Origin: Streptococcaceae bacterium | GTDB lineage: Bacteria; Bacillota; Bacilli; Lactobacillales; Streptococcaceae | Assembly: GCA_031270215.1 (NCBI GenBank) | Contig: JAISYB010000158.1 | Span: forward strand, 1-6,007 | Direction of reading: 5' to 3' | DNA length: 6,007 nucleotides | In this document: in pieces, positions 1-6,007 of the stretch | How the letters are laid out: each line of letters starts with the position of its first letter | How positions within the stretch are numbered: position 1 is the first letter of the stretch | The notes under the pieces: generated by a model | The model's input: only the letters and a program-made list of their open reading frames with translations | What the model was told of the DNA's origin: nothing | The model's database searches: none | Position numbers and translations under genes: made by a program

Positions 1-769
1 AATGATGAACTGTTGCGAATCCTTTTTGGAAAAGTATCAGGAGAAAACTACGATAAAATGAATAAAACTTTCCATTACCGAGTTTTTCTTTTGATTCCTT
101 AAGTTTGTTTCGCAGATAATTGCGATCCCTATTTAAAAAACCGCGACGCTGCATAAAATAGCAGAATATAAGTCTGTTAAGCATTATGGAAGCATACCAA
201 CTTCTATCTAATTGTGATTGAATCCCATCAATGCAACCAAGAAGAGAAGTATGCCTCTTATTAAAAGAATCATAGAAGCGTTTAGTAACTTTTTCAGCGT
301 TAGCAGCAAAATTACTACGAACAATAGTTTTTACATCAACTATTGTAATATTATCTTCATCATCAAGTTCAAAAATCATACCAGATGCACGTTGATATAG
401 GCGTTCAATATCTTGGCCAATTTTGAAACGTACTTCAACTTTCTTTTTGTAAGAGTTTATATTAGTATAATAAAGCCATATTTGTTCAGTTTTGTTTGTA
501 TCAAAAAAAATTATAATATAATCATGAAAAAATTTTTTAATATAAGTTGCTAATTGAAGTCTTATAGCATAAGAAGGAATAGTATCTGATTGACATTGTA
601 TAATTTTAAAACCATTTTTATCGGCAATAATATGGGGAGAAAAAATAAATTTACCAATTTGAACAGTTAATAAAGTACTATTATCCTTATTCCATCCCAA
701 ATTAATAAAAAGATCTTTTAAATCAAAATTAGTAATATAACGTGAAAATTCAACTTTATTTAAAATCAA
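1..769 (-). CDS. Eco57I-like / type IIG-like restriction-modification methyltransferase, N-terminal part (runs off the window)
   Basis: An open frame of 256 codons runs from a TTG codon at 769-767 to the left edge without a stop. The TTG start is chosen because GGAGGTG lies just upstream (774-780), the TTG overlaps the helicase stop as TTGA, and the first in-frame ATG would be codon 131, inside conserved-looking sequence. The recognisable part is residues 160-256: a segment around VTKRFYDSF (161-169), then LNRLIFCYFMQRRGFL (197-212), DRNYLRNKL (215-223) and FYSFYRSFLLILFQKGFAT (235-253). I recognise this helical arrangement, with 'NRL-F-YF-Q--GFL' followed by 'FY--FL--LF--G', from the N-terminal region of large Eco57I-domain DNA methyltransferases, usually about 1000 residues or more. 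Residues 1-150 are not recognised. The SAM-binding and NPPY catalytic motifs would lie beyond the edge, so methyltransferase activity is inferred from the family. The likely role is N6-adenine modification of DNA, perhaps with restriction carried out by the partner helicase/nuclease. Base composition is very AT-rich. Confidence 0.72.
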   Translation of the reverse strand, partial: MILNKVEFSRYITNFDLKDLFINLGWNKDNSTLLTVQIGKFIFSPHIIADKNGFKIIQCQSDTIPSYAIRLQLATYIKKFFHDYIIIFFDTNKTEQIWLYYTNINSYKKKVEVRFKIGQDIERLYQRASGMIFELDDEDNITIVDVKTIVRSNFAANAEKVTKRFYDSFNKRHTSLLGCIDGIQSQLDRSWYASIMLNRLIFCYFMQRRGFLNRDRNYLRNKLKESKEKLGNGKFYSFYRSFLLILFQKGFATVHH

Positions 770-3700
770 TTAACACCTCCAATTAAGCTCATTGAACAAA
801 TGATGTTTATGTTTTTATGGTCTTGATTATTATCTTTTATAACGCATAACCTATTTGAATCAAAAAGTGACATCACTAAATTAGATAATAAATCATCTGA
901 AATACCTAAATGAAGATGACGGGACAATGTATCTATGGCATTGTCTTGTAAAGGATACCTATTAATAGTATCAATAGCATATTTTAGACGTTCATCAACA
1001 ATTAATCTATTATTTTCAAAAAAATTACTTAAACGCATAAAGGTACGATATTTAATACTTTTCTTTTTTCCTAACACACCACTAACCGTACGGCTAAGAA
1101 TTGTTGTCTCTTTATCAATTTGAGAGAGACACTTGACAATAATTTCATGATGAGTTGGTAGCTTGGGCAGGGCAGCTGTAGAGTATTCACAACTAGCAGC
1201 CTTCAAAATAGTATACTGTGATTGTGTCACGATGTTCCCATTACTATCAAGCCAAGCTAGAGCATCGTTGTTATCTTTTGTGCTGGCATAGACTATGACC
1301 CCATCGCCTTCATGGGAAGTGTCATTCGCCTTAGCACTAAACACAACATTAGGCATTTTTTCAACTTTCGCTTTGACATCAGGGTATGTATCAATTCCGT
1401 TTTTCCAAATCTGGTATGCAAGAGAGGCCAAATCAACTTCTGTTTCTTCATCCTCAAGTATTCCTGATTTTTCGTTGTAAAGATCGGAAATATTGATTGG
1501 ATCTCCATCGAAGAACACTTCATCTGAACCAACTACTTCAGCATTTTCACAAATACGCAACTTAAGTTTTTCCCGAAGGCCAATTATTCGCTCAATTCCT
1601 TCTTCAGGAAGAAAAGAATAACACAGTATTTTTGATGATTTTTGACCAAGTCTGTCAATACGTCCTGCTCTTTGAGTCAAACGAACTATCGCCCAAGGTA
1701 GATCGTAATTTATTACAATATGAGCATCTTGCAAATTTTGTCCTTCACTGAGTACATCTGTTGATATCAAAACTCTTATTTGATCGTCTTTTGATATGGT
1801 TGGGGAGCCGTTGGAATCAGGACTAAATCTTTTAACTATCTCAGCAATGTTGGCACAACCGCCGACTGCGAGTGCGGCGTTGTCGATTCCTCGAAGTTTC
1901 AATTGTTCAAATATATAAATGGCTGTATCAGCATATTGAGTAAAAATAATAGCTTTTTCAGTATTGTGTATCTTTGTCAGCAATGTATAGAGCGCTTCCA
2001 ATTTCCTGTCGTTTTCTGGTTTCCAAACAGAGGTTCTGGATAAAACATCACTTAAACACTTAGTGTCTATTTCCAAATCATGGATAAGTGCTTTTGTATT
2101 AAAAAGTGTACTGCGAATCCACTGGTAGCTATTTTTGTATTCTTTATGAATTTGACTATATAAATCCTGCGCCTTATTTTTATAATCAGAATCAGTAAAA
2201 TTAAAATTCATTTTAAGTCCAGAATAGGATACATCGTCATCATCATCATCATCATCATCAGAATAACAATCAACTATATTAGATTGACCAGAAACGGGTA
2301 GGTCAAGATTTTCTTTAAGTGCATATAAAAAAATGTAATTACGTTGAATATGACGAAAGAGTGAAAGCAAAAAAGCAAAACCGCTACTTTCTAACCGCTT
2401 AAACAGATTAGTTCGACAAAAACCGATGATACTCGTGCCGGCTTTGGACAAGTTTTTTAAGATTTTTATTTCATCATTTGTTGGTTGAGCTGGAGTTTGA
2501 GAATTAATATAGCGTTGGAGACCGTAACGCGGGAGGTTTAAGGCATTGATGGCGTCAACTACTGAAGTTTGATATAAGGCAGCATATTGGTCAACAGGAT
2601 CACCGCAATCAAGCGAAAATTCAACTTTTTTTGGCAGACGGTCAGGGAAATATGATTTTTCTCCGGAGGAAAATTCTAAGTATTTTTTTCCGCTTATAAT
2701 ATCGGTTTTAGCATAATTAGCTTTTATGAAGCTTCTCGTCCGTCGTACAAGGAAGAGTCTCATGATTTCGCGCCAGTCGTCAACAAAATTACTCTTTTCA
2801 AAAGCATTTATAGACCTAACATTTGTATCTGCATGAACAGACGAAAAGTGGACAAGCCCACCCAAAGAATCAATATAACGCTCAGGTATTATGCCAAGAT
2901 CATAATCTACTGGCAAAAACAGCTTTAGTTGATTTGCAAGGTCAATATAAGATTTATTATAAGGTGTTGCAGAAAGCAAAATAACGCGGCTCTCGTTTTC
3001 ATCTATATAAGATTTTAAAGCACGATATGTCTGTCCTTGATTGTTGCGAAAATTGTGGCTCTCATCTATTAAAACTAATTTATAGCGTTTCAAATCAGGT
3101 AAAACTTGTCTAAGCATACTGTGTGAAACAATTTTAGCATGAAGGCTGTATCTTTCCTTATAGCCCTCCCACATTTGAACTAAATTTTTCGGACAAGTGA
3201 TTAGCGTATTATAGTAAAGTTCATCTTCCATTATTTTAACTACAGCAGTGGCCATTATTGTTTTGCCTAACCCTACGACGTCCCCAATCATAACGCCACG
3301 ACGACTATGCAAATGATGAGCTGCTATTTTTACAGCAGCTTGTTGAAACTCTACCAGTTCCTTGGAAAATTCACTGGAAAGGGTGTATTCTGCAACACCC
3401 GTCCGTGCCTCCCGGCTAAGATGATAAGCAATTTTAAGATAAATTAGATAGGGAGGTATCAATTCTGACCGTGCCCAGCTTTGTTCAAAAATATTAATCA
3501 AATCCTTTGTTATATCAATGCACCAATTATCAAGCCAGCGGGAAGTGAACCACTTGTCAAGCTTACTAGCAGCATCTTGTTCCAAGACATCGACATTCAA
3601 TTCGCCCTGATTCTTCAGCCCGGACAACGTAAAATTGCTACTTCCAAGCAGACTGATCACAGGAGTGATGTTGCCATCACTATGCGCCAAGTATAATTTA

Positions 3701-4140
3701 GCATGAAGTTGGTGCTGAAGAAACAATTTAACAACTACTCGTCCGGTTTTCAATTGCTTTAGTAACTTTTGCAGAATTAGCTCGTCACCATGGGTTGGAA
3801 ATCCGTATGTTAATTGCTCGGAAAAATCAGCTGCCAGTTTTTTGCGATATTGATTTGCCATTACATTATCCAGCTTGAGAGCCTCTGGATCTGTGAAATT
3901 TTCTAATAGCTCTTGTTGTGGTGTTTTGGTCATTCCAATGAGTAAGCGGCAATATATTGTTATTTTTTTTCCAGATTCATTAACAATTTCACCTTGCAGA
4001 TTGTTTATGCCATCACATACCACACCCCAGCCACGAAGATTGAAGTAACCGACGCAGTAGTCTACTCGCTTGGCATTTGTTAAATGCTCAGAAAGCCCGA
4101 TAGCAAACTGGTTTTCAATATTATCGAAAATTTTAGGCAA
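766..4140 (-). CDS. PLD-like nuclease domain fused to SNF2-family (SF2) helicase
   Basis: This 1124-residue cytoplasmic protein is predicted to translocate on double-stranded DNA and probably to cut it. Residues 1-210 form a phospholipase-D-like domain with one HKD-type motif: H146, K148, then GSSN at 166-169 and E180. A single copy usually means that two subunits pair to make the active site. The helicase core follows: motif I DVVGLGKT (287-294), motif II DESH (359-362), motif III SAT (390-392), the VRRTR segment (465-469), motif IV near IIFTQY (731-736), motif V STDVLSEG (793-800) and motif VI QRAGRIDR (823-830) followed by LGQ. All key ATPase residues are intact. A long insertion between the two RecA lobes (about 480-705) carries nine consecutive Asp (628-636). 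Residues after about 850 form a C-terminal region I do not recognise. The start is set by an in-frame TAG four codons upstream and by MPKIFDNIE, which resembles the N-termini of related PLD-helicases. The downstream gene overlaps by four bases. Relatives in defence include DISARM DrmD (SNF2) and DrmC (PLD); the defence role is inferred. Confidence 0.88.
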   Translation of the reverse strand: MPKIFDNIENQFAIGLSEHLTNAKRVDYCVGYFNLRGWGVVCDGINNLQGEIVNESGKKITIYCRLLIGMTKTPQQELLENFTDPEALKLDNVMANQYRKKLAADFSEQLTYGFPTHGDELILQKLLKQLKTGRVVVKLFLQHQLHAKLYLAHSDGNITPVISLLGSSNFTLSGLKNQGELNVDVLEQDAASKLDKWFTSRWLDNWCIDITKDLINIFEQSWARSELIPPYLIYLKIAYHLSREARTGVAEYTLSSEFSKELVEFQQAAVKIAAHHLHSRRGVMIGDVVGLGKTIMATAVVKIMEDELYYNTLITCPKNLVQMWEGYKERYSLHAKIVSHSMLRQVLPDLKRYKLVLIDESHNFRNNQGQTYRALKSYIDENESRVILLSATPYNKSYIDLANQLKLFLPVDYDLGIIPERYIDSLGGLVHFSSVHADTNVRSINAFEKSNFVDDWREIMRLFLVRRTRSFIKANYAKTDIISGKKYLEFSSGEKSYFPDRLPKKVEFSLDCGDPVDQYAALYQTSVVDAINALNLPRYGLQRYINSQTPAQPTNDEIKILKNLSKAGTSIIGFCRTNLFKRLESSGFAFLLSLFRHIQRNYIFLYALKENLDLPVSGQSNIVDCYSDDDDDDDDDVSYSGLKMNFNFTDSDYKNKAQDLYSQIHKEYKNSYQWIRSTLFNTKALIHDLEIDTKCLSDVLSRTSVWKPENDRKLEALYTLLTKIHNTEKAIIFTQYADTAIYIFEQLKLRGIDNAALAVGGCANIAEIVKRFSPDSNGSPTISKDDQIRVLISTDVLSEGQNLQDAHIVINYDLPWAIVRLTQRAGRIDRLGQKSSKILCYSFLPEEGIERIIGLREKLKLRICENAEVVGSDEVFFDGDPINISDLYNEKSGILEDEETEVDLASLAYQIWKNGIDTYPDVKAKVEKMPNVVFSAKANDTSHEGDGVIVYASTKDNNDALAWLDSNGNIVTQSQYTILKAASCEYSTAALPKLPTHHEIIVKCLSQIDKETTILSRTVSGVLGKKKSIKYRTFMRLSNFFENNRLIVDERLKYAIDTINRYPLQDNAIDTLSRHLHLGISDDLLSNLVMSLFDSNRLCVIKDNNQDHKNINIICSMSLIGGVN
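774..780 (-). promoter_or_regulatory. Strong ribosome binding site that fixes the TTG start of the methyltransferase
   Basis: On the minus strand the seven bases GGAGGTG match the Shine-Dalgarno complement of the 16S rRNA 3' end. The GGAGG core is separated by six bases from the TTG at 769-767. The site lies inside the last codons of the helicase gene (Gly-Gly-Val-Asn-stop), so it is read by ribosomes finishing the helicase. This is the best evidence that translation begins at TTG and is coupled to the upstream gene. Confidence 0.8.
2233..2259 (-). repeat. Trinucleotide tract encoding nine consecutive aspartates
   Basis: Nine Asp codons occur in a row in the helicase gene, eight GAT and one GAC; on the plus strand this reads as ATC triplets broken once by GTC. 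The seven uninterrupted GAT codons at 2239-2259 form a perfect triplet microsatellite. The tract encodes residues 628-636, in the insertion between the RecA lobes, probably a flexible acidic surface loop. Changes in copy number by slippage would keep the frame and alter only loop length. Confidence 0.9.
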
Positions 4141-4154
4141 ATCGTTTACCTAAT

Positions 4155-4160
4155 CTCCTT
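4155..4160 (-). promoter_or_regulatory. Candidate ribosome binding site of the helicase gene, unusually far from the start
   Basis: AAGGAG is the best Shine-Dalgarno match upstream of the helicase ATG, but 14 bases separate it from the start codon, more than the usual 5-9. A weaker AGG at 4149-4151 sits eight bases from the ATG. No alternative in-frame start fits better, because a TAG at 4150-4152 closes the frame and GTA, AAC and GAT lie between it and the ATG. Translation of the helicase may therefore be less efficient than that of the methyltransferase. Confidence 0.45.
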
Positions 4161-4198
4161 CAATGTCAGAATTGTTGGCGGTCTAAAACATTGGACAA

Positions 4199-4204
4199 AT
4201 TATA
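4199..4204 (-). promoter_or_regulatory. Candidate -10 element of the helicase/methyltransferase operon
   Basis: A perfect TATAAT lies on the minus strand 58 bases upstream of the helicase ATG, predicting a leader of roughly 50 bases. At 16-18 base spacing the -35 position shows only AAACCG, AAAACC or CAAAAC, which match poorly; a TTTACA at 4227-4232 is 22 bases away, too far. No TGn extension is present. A 10-base palindrome, CGATAAATCG on the minus strand (4213-4222), lies just upstream between the -10 and -35 positions, where an activator or repressor could bind. A six-base inverted repeat, CAATGT/ACATTG (4161-4166 and 4188-4193), lies in the predicted leader. Confidence 0.4.
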
Positions 4205-4540
4205 CTGCGAATCGATTTATCGGTTTTGTAAAAAATAAAAGTAAATTTAAGCAAAAAATTTCTGCAAGAATTCAAGTTGTGTTACCGGATAAACTTCAGT
4301 TAAACAATTATAACAAATTGGTCAGTTTCTGTCAAAACCATAGTTTTAATCTAAAGCTACATTTCTCGGTATTTAATTTTTATTAAAATTTTTTCTACTA
4401 ATTTAGTCTTCTATTGTAAGATACTGTAGATTATTAATAGAAGTAAACAAATAAAATCGATAATTTCTTTGTTTGGCTATTTTTATTCTTAAATCTATCT
4501 CAACTACAAAAGTCAACTTATTGCTTAACCGTTATTTTTT
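4205..4540. other. AT-rich non-coding spacer between the helicase operon and patB
   Basis: This stretch is strongly AT-rich and shows no convincing gene on either strand. A plus-strand open frame of 100 codons covers its left part, but it begins inside the helicase gene, has no ribosome binding site and gives a protein with no recognisable features. The spacer contains the upstream side of the helicase promoter and the short palindromes listed separately. I see no tRNA, transposon end, direct-repeat pair or attachment site. Confidence 0.6.
4397..4443. repeat. Two adjacent short palindromes in the spacer
   Basis: An 11-base palindrome ACTAATTTAGT (4397-4407) is immediately followed by an eight-base perfect inverted repeat, CTTCTATT (4408-4415) and AATAGAAG (4436-4443), with a 20-base loop. 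Neither arm is followed by a run of T on either strand, so an intrinsic terminator is unlikely. They may be protein-binding sites or chance structure in AT-rich DNA. They lie about 200 bases upstream of the predicted helicase -10 element. Confidence 0.35.
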
Positions 4541-4548
4541 GCACTCGG

Positions 4549-4588
4549 AAAACCGGGTCCGGCAAACTTAGTCGGCAAGCTGGCCCGG
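4549..4588 (-). terminator. Weak candidate intrinsic terminator of patB
   Basis: Thirteen bases after the PatB stop codon, the arms 4582-4588 (CCGGGCC on the minus strand) and 4553-4559 (GACCCGG) can form a seven-pair stem with one G-T wobble. Four T residues (4552-4549) follow. The loop is long (22 bases) and the T run short, so termination may be partial. It marks the end of the GC-rich segment: the DNA becomes AT-rich immediately beyond it. Confidence 0.4.
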
Positions 4589-4601
4589 AAAGCTTGGACT
4601 G

Positions 4602-5780
4602 TTATTTCAGGGGCAGGGCTTTTTCAAGCCTCTCTAAGGCTTCCAAAAGGGTGCTTCTGGGGCAAGCCACGTTCATTCTCTGGAAAAAGGCCCCGGCTGG
4701 TCCGAACATAGTGCCCTCGTCAAGCCAGAGGCGGGCTTTTTCTATGACCAGCTTGTTTGTCTCTTCTCGGCTGAGGCCGAGCGGTTTAAAATCTATCCAG
4801 ATAAGGTAAGTGCCCTCAGTTTCGACTAAGCGCAGAGGGGACAGACGTTCTTTAAAAAATTCACGGCAGAGCTTAATATTTCCTTCAAGATACTCTAAAA
4901 GGTCCACTAGCCAAGGCTCTCCGTAATCGTAAGCCGCCTGGCAGGCGGCCAGCCCCATGGTATTAAGCTGACTGAAACCGGAGCGGCTGATCTCTTCCCG
5001 GAAAAGGTGCCTCAATTGCGGGTTTGGCACAAAGACATTGGAGACCTGAAGGCCGGCCAGATTAAAAGTCTTGCTGGGGGCCGTTAAGATGATCGAAATC
5101 TCTTCAAAGGCTTTATTGACCGAACACAGGATGTGGTGCCGGCTACGGCCAAAGACAAAGTCGCAGTGTATCTCATCGGAGATAATCAGACAGTTGTGCT
5201 TCAGGCAGATCCGGCCAAGTTCTTCCAGTTCGTCAAAGGTCCAAACCCTACTGACCGGATTGTGAGGGCTACACAAAAGAAGGAGCCTGGCCTTTTCCGA
5301 GACGATCTTGCGCTCAAGATCTTCAAAATCCATGAAATAACGCCCGTCTCGGTAAATAAGCGTGTTATCGACCAGTTGGCGACCGTTTTCTTTGACTGTG
5401 CCGGAAAAAGGGTAGTATACCGGGGTTTGGATGATGACCGGATCGCCTGGTTTAGTGAAGGCCCTGACAGCTATGGCCAGGGCGTAAACTACCCCTGGAG
5501 TCTTTCTGATCCAGCTCTTTTCTATGCGGTAGTTAAAACGACTTTGAAACCAGTTGACCACGCTTTGATAATAATCATCTTTAACTTCGGTGTAGCCAAA
5601 AATACCATGCCTGGCCGCCTCCACCAGACGGTCTATTACTTCCGGTGGGGTTCTGAAATCCATATCAGCCACCCACATGGGTAATAAGCCCTCAGGCATA
5701 CCCCTTTCTAAAGCAAAGTCATATTTTATGCAGTTGGTGTTTTTTCTCGGAATTATTTCGTCAAAATTATATCTGGTCAT
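4602..5780 (-). CDS. patB: MalY/PatB-family PLP-dependent enzyme (cystathionine beta-lyase / aminotransferase class I-II)
   Basis: This complete 392-residue cytoplasmic protein is the usual length for the family. It is a fold-type I PLP enzyme; characterised MalY/PatB members are cysteine-S-conjugate beta-lyases that cleave cystathionine or cystine to pyruvate, ammonia and a thiol, and some act as aminotransferases. Signature elements are the N-terminal WVADMDF (36-42), GIFGYTE (59-65), TPVYYPF (119-125), SPHNP with N174 (171-175), SDEIHCD with D202 expected to hold the pyridine nitrogen (201-207), the Schiff-base lysine K237 in SKTFNLAGL (236-244), and R368 in FFQRMNVACPR, expected to bind the substrate carboxylate. 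S177 replaces the glycine normally found in the NPxGR turn. The ATG is the first possible start: an in-frame TAG lies four codons upstream with no start codon between. The ribosome binding site is poor; the nearest AGGA is about 20 bases away. Composition is much more GC-rich than the neighbouring genes and there is no functional link to them. The exact substrate cannot be told from sequence. Confidence 0.9.
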   Translation of the reverse strand: MTRYNFDEIIPRKNTNCIKYDFALERGMPEGLLPMWVADMDFRTPPEVIDRLVEAARHGIFGYTEVKDDYYQSVVNWFQSRFNYRIEKSWIRKTPGVVYALAIAVRAFTKPGDPVIIQTPVYYPFSGTVKENGRQLVDNTLIYRDGRYFMDFEDLERKIVSEKARLLLLCSPHNPVSRVWTFDELEELGRICLKHNCLIISDEIHCDFVFGRSRHHILCSVNKAFEEISIILTAPSKTFNLAGLQVSNVFVPNPQLRHLFREEISRSGFSQLNTMGLAACQAAYDYGEPWLVDLLEYLEGNIKLCREFFKERLSPLRLVETEGTYLIWIDFKPLGLSREETNKLVIEKARLWLDEGTMFGPAGAFFQRMNVACPRSTLLEALERLEKALPLK

Positions 5781-5926
5781 AATTACTAACTATGGTTGAA
5801 TCCTAAAAATAAAGAGATTTTTAAAGAAAAATATGGATAGGTCTTTTAGGCCAAAAAAATAGTCCATCCGGCGCTTCCTCTGGGGCGGCTTAGTTTCGAC
5901 CTCAAGGGCTAAAAAGGCTTTAAATC
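5781..5926 (-). other. Leader region of patB, no recognised element
   Basis: If the candidate promoter is right, patB has a leader of about 140 bases. The part next to the gene is AT-rich, while 5863-5890 is GC-rich. A four-base stem, GGAT/ATCC on the minus strand around 5833-5869, surrounds a T-rich segment, but I cannot assemble a known riboswitch or a convincing attenuator. On the plus strand 5863-5993 is open without a start codon and resembles no protein I recognise. Confidence 0.3.
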
Positions 5927-5956
5927 ATTTTAAGCTGGAAGTATATTTATCATCAA
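5927..5956 (-). promoter_or_regulatory. Candidate sigma-70-type promoter of patB
   Basis: The minus strand carries TTGATG (5956-5951, four of six to TTGACA) and TAAAAT (5932-5927, five of six to TATAAT) with an 18-base spacer, near the optimum. Transcription would start near 5920, about 140 bases before the ATG. The match is plausible but such AT-rich sequence produces false hits, and no other evidence supports it. Confidence 0.35.
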
Positions 5957-6007
5957 AAGATGAAGTTTATAAGATTGGTCGGCCTGAGCTGTGAAAGTAA
6001 TAAAAAA

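Noticed and set aside
218..400. Short plus-strand open frame of 60 codons at the left end.
   Set aside because: It is antisense to the open methyltransferase frame that runs across the whole left end; composition reflects the AT-rich opposite strand.
1293..1532. Minus-strand open frame of 79 codons overlapping the helicase gene in another frame.
   Set aside because: It is fully inside the helicase coding sequence, whose motifs continue on both sides in one frame, so there is no sign of a frameshift or nested gene.
4084..4386. Plus-strand open frame of 100 codons at the helicase 5' end and spacer.
   Set aside because: It begins antisense within the helicase gene, covers the helicase promoter, has no ribosome binding site and has no recognisable feature.
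4577..4595. AAGCT/AGCTT inverted repeat overlapping the patB hairpin.
   Set aside because: Only five base pairs, with a nine-base loop and no T run; the GC-rich stem 4553-4559/4582-4588 is the better structure.
5133..5684. Plus-strand open frame of 183 codons.
   Set aside because: It lies wholly antisense to the well-supported PatB gene, in GC-richer DNA where long antisense frames arise by chance; the translation shows no recognisable motif.
5833..6007. Resemblance to tmRNA: GGGGCGGCTTAGTTTCGAC at 5882-5900 and AAAAAAATAGTC at 5853-5864 on the plus strand.
   Set aside because: The two elements are in the wrong order for tmRNA, no ANDNYALAA-like tag reading frame follows either, and no TTCGA-T-arm with CCA 3' end is visible.
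5960..6007. Possible start of a plus-strand gene at ATG 5960 running off the right edge.
   Set aside because: Only 16 codons are visible, there is no good ribosome binding site and the ATG overlaps the region of the candidate patB promoter; not enough to support a gene.

Overview
The window holds three protein genes, all on the minus strand, so transcription runs from high to low coordinates. In transcription order they are: a complete MalY/PatB-type PLP enzyme (5780 to 4602); a non-coding stretch of about 460 bases; a complete 1124-residue fusion of a phospholipase-D-like (PLD) nuclease domain to a SNF2-family helicase (4140 to 766); and the first 256 codons of a protein whose N-terminus looks like the large Eco57I/type IIG-like restriction-modification methyltransferases (769 to the left edge, unfinished). 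No RNA gene, CRISPR array, insertion sequence or attachment site could be supported.

The organism is a bacterium. The PatB-like enzyme reads most like versions from Firmicutes (Clostridia), and the strong GGAGGTG ribosome binding site before the last gene would fit that, but the lineage is a weak inference. Base composition splits the window. The PatB gene is close to balanced or GC-rich (36 G/C of 60 at 4921-4980). The helicase gene is AT-rich (21 of 60 at 1681-1740), the last gene more so (8 of 60 at 481-540), and so is the spacer (11 of 60 at 4381-4440). The change falls sharply near 4540, just beyond the PatB stop codon. PatB is therefore probably resident chromosome and the helicase/methyltransferase pair an acquired island that continues beyond the left edge.

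The helicase and methyltransferase genes overlap by four bases (TTGA) and form one translationally coupled unit. A modification enzyme paired with a DNA translocase that carries its own PLD nuclease domain suggests a restriction-type anti-phage system. In outline it resembles DISARM class 1 (SNF2 helicase DrmD, PLD protein DrmC, adenine methylase DrmMI), with the helicase and PLD parts fused. No core DISARM partner (DrmA, DrmB) is visible here. This is inference from domain content and layout; the catalytic half of the methyltransferase lies outside the window.

Regulatory signals are modest: a consensus TATAAT before the helicase with poor -35 support, several short palindromes in the AT-rich spacer, a weak hairpin with four T residues after PatB, and a plausible -35/-10 pair about 150 bases upstream of PatB.
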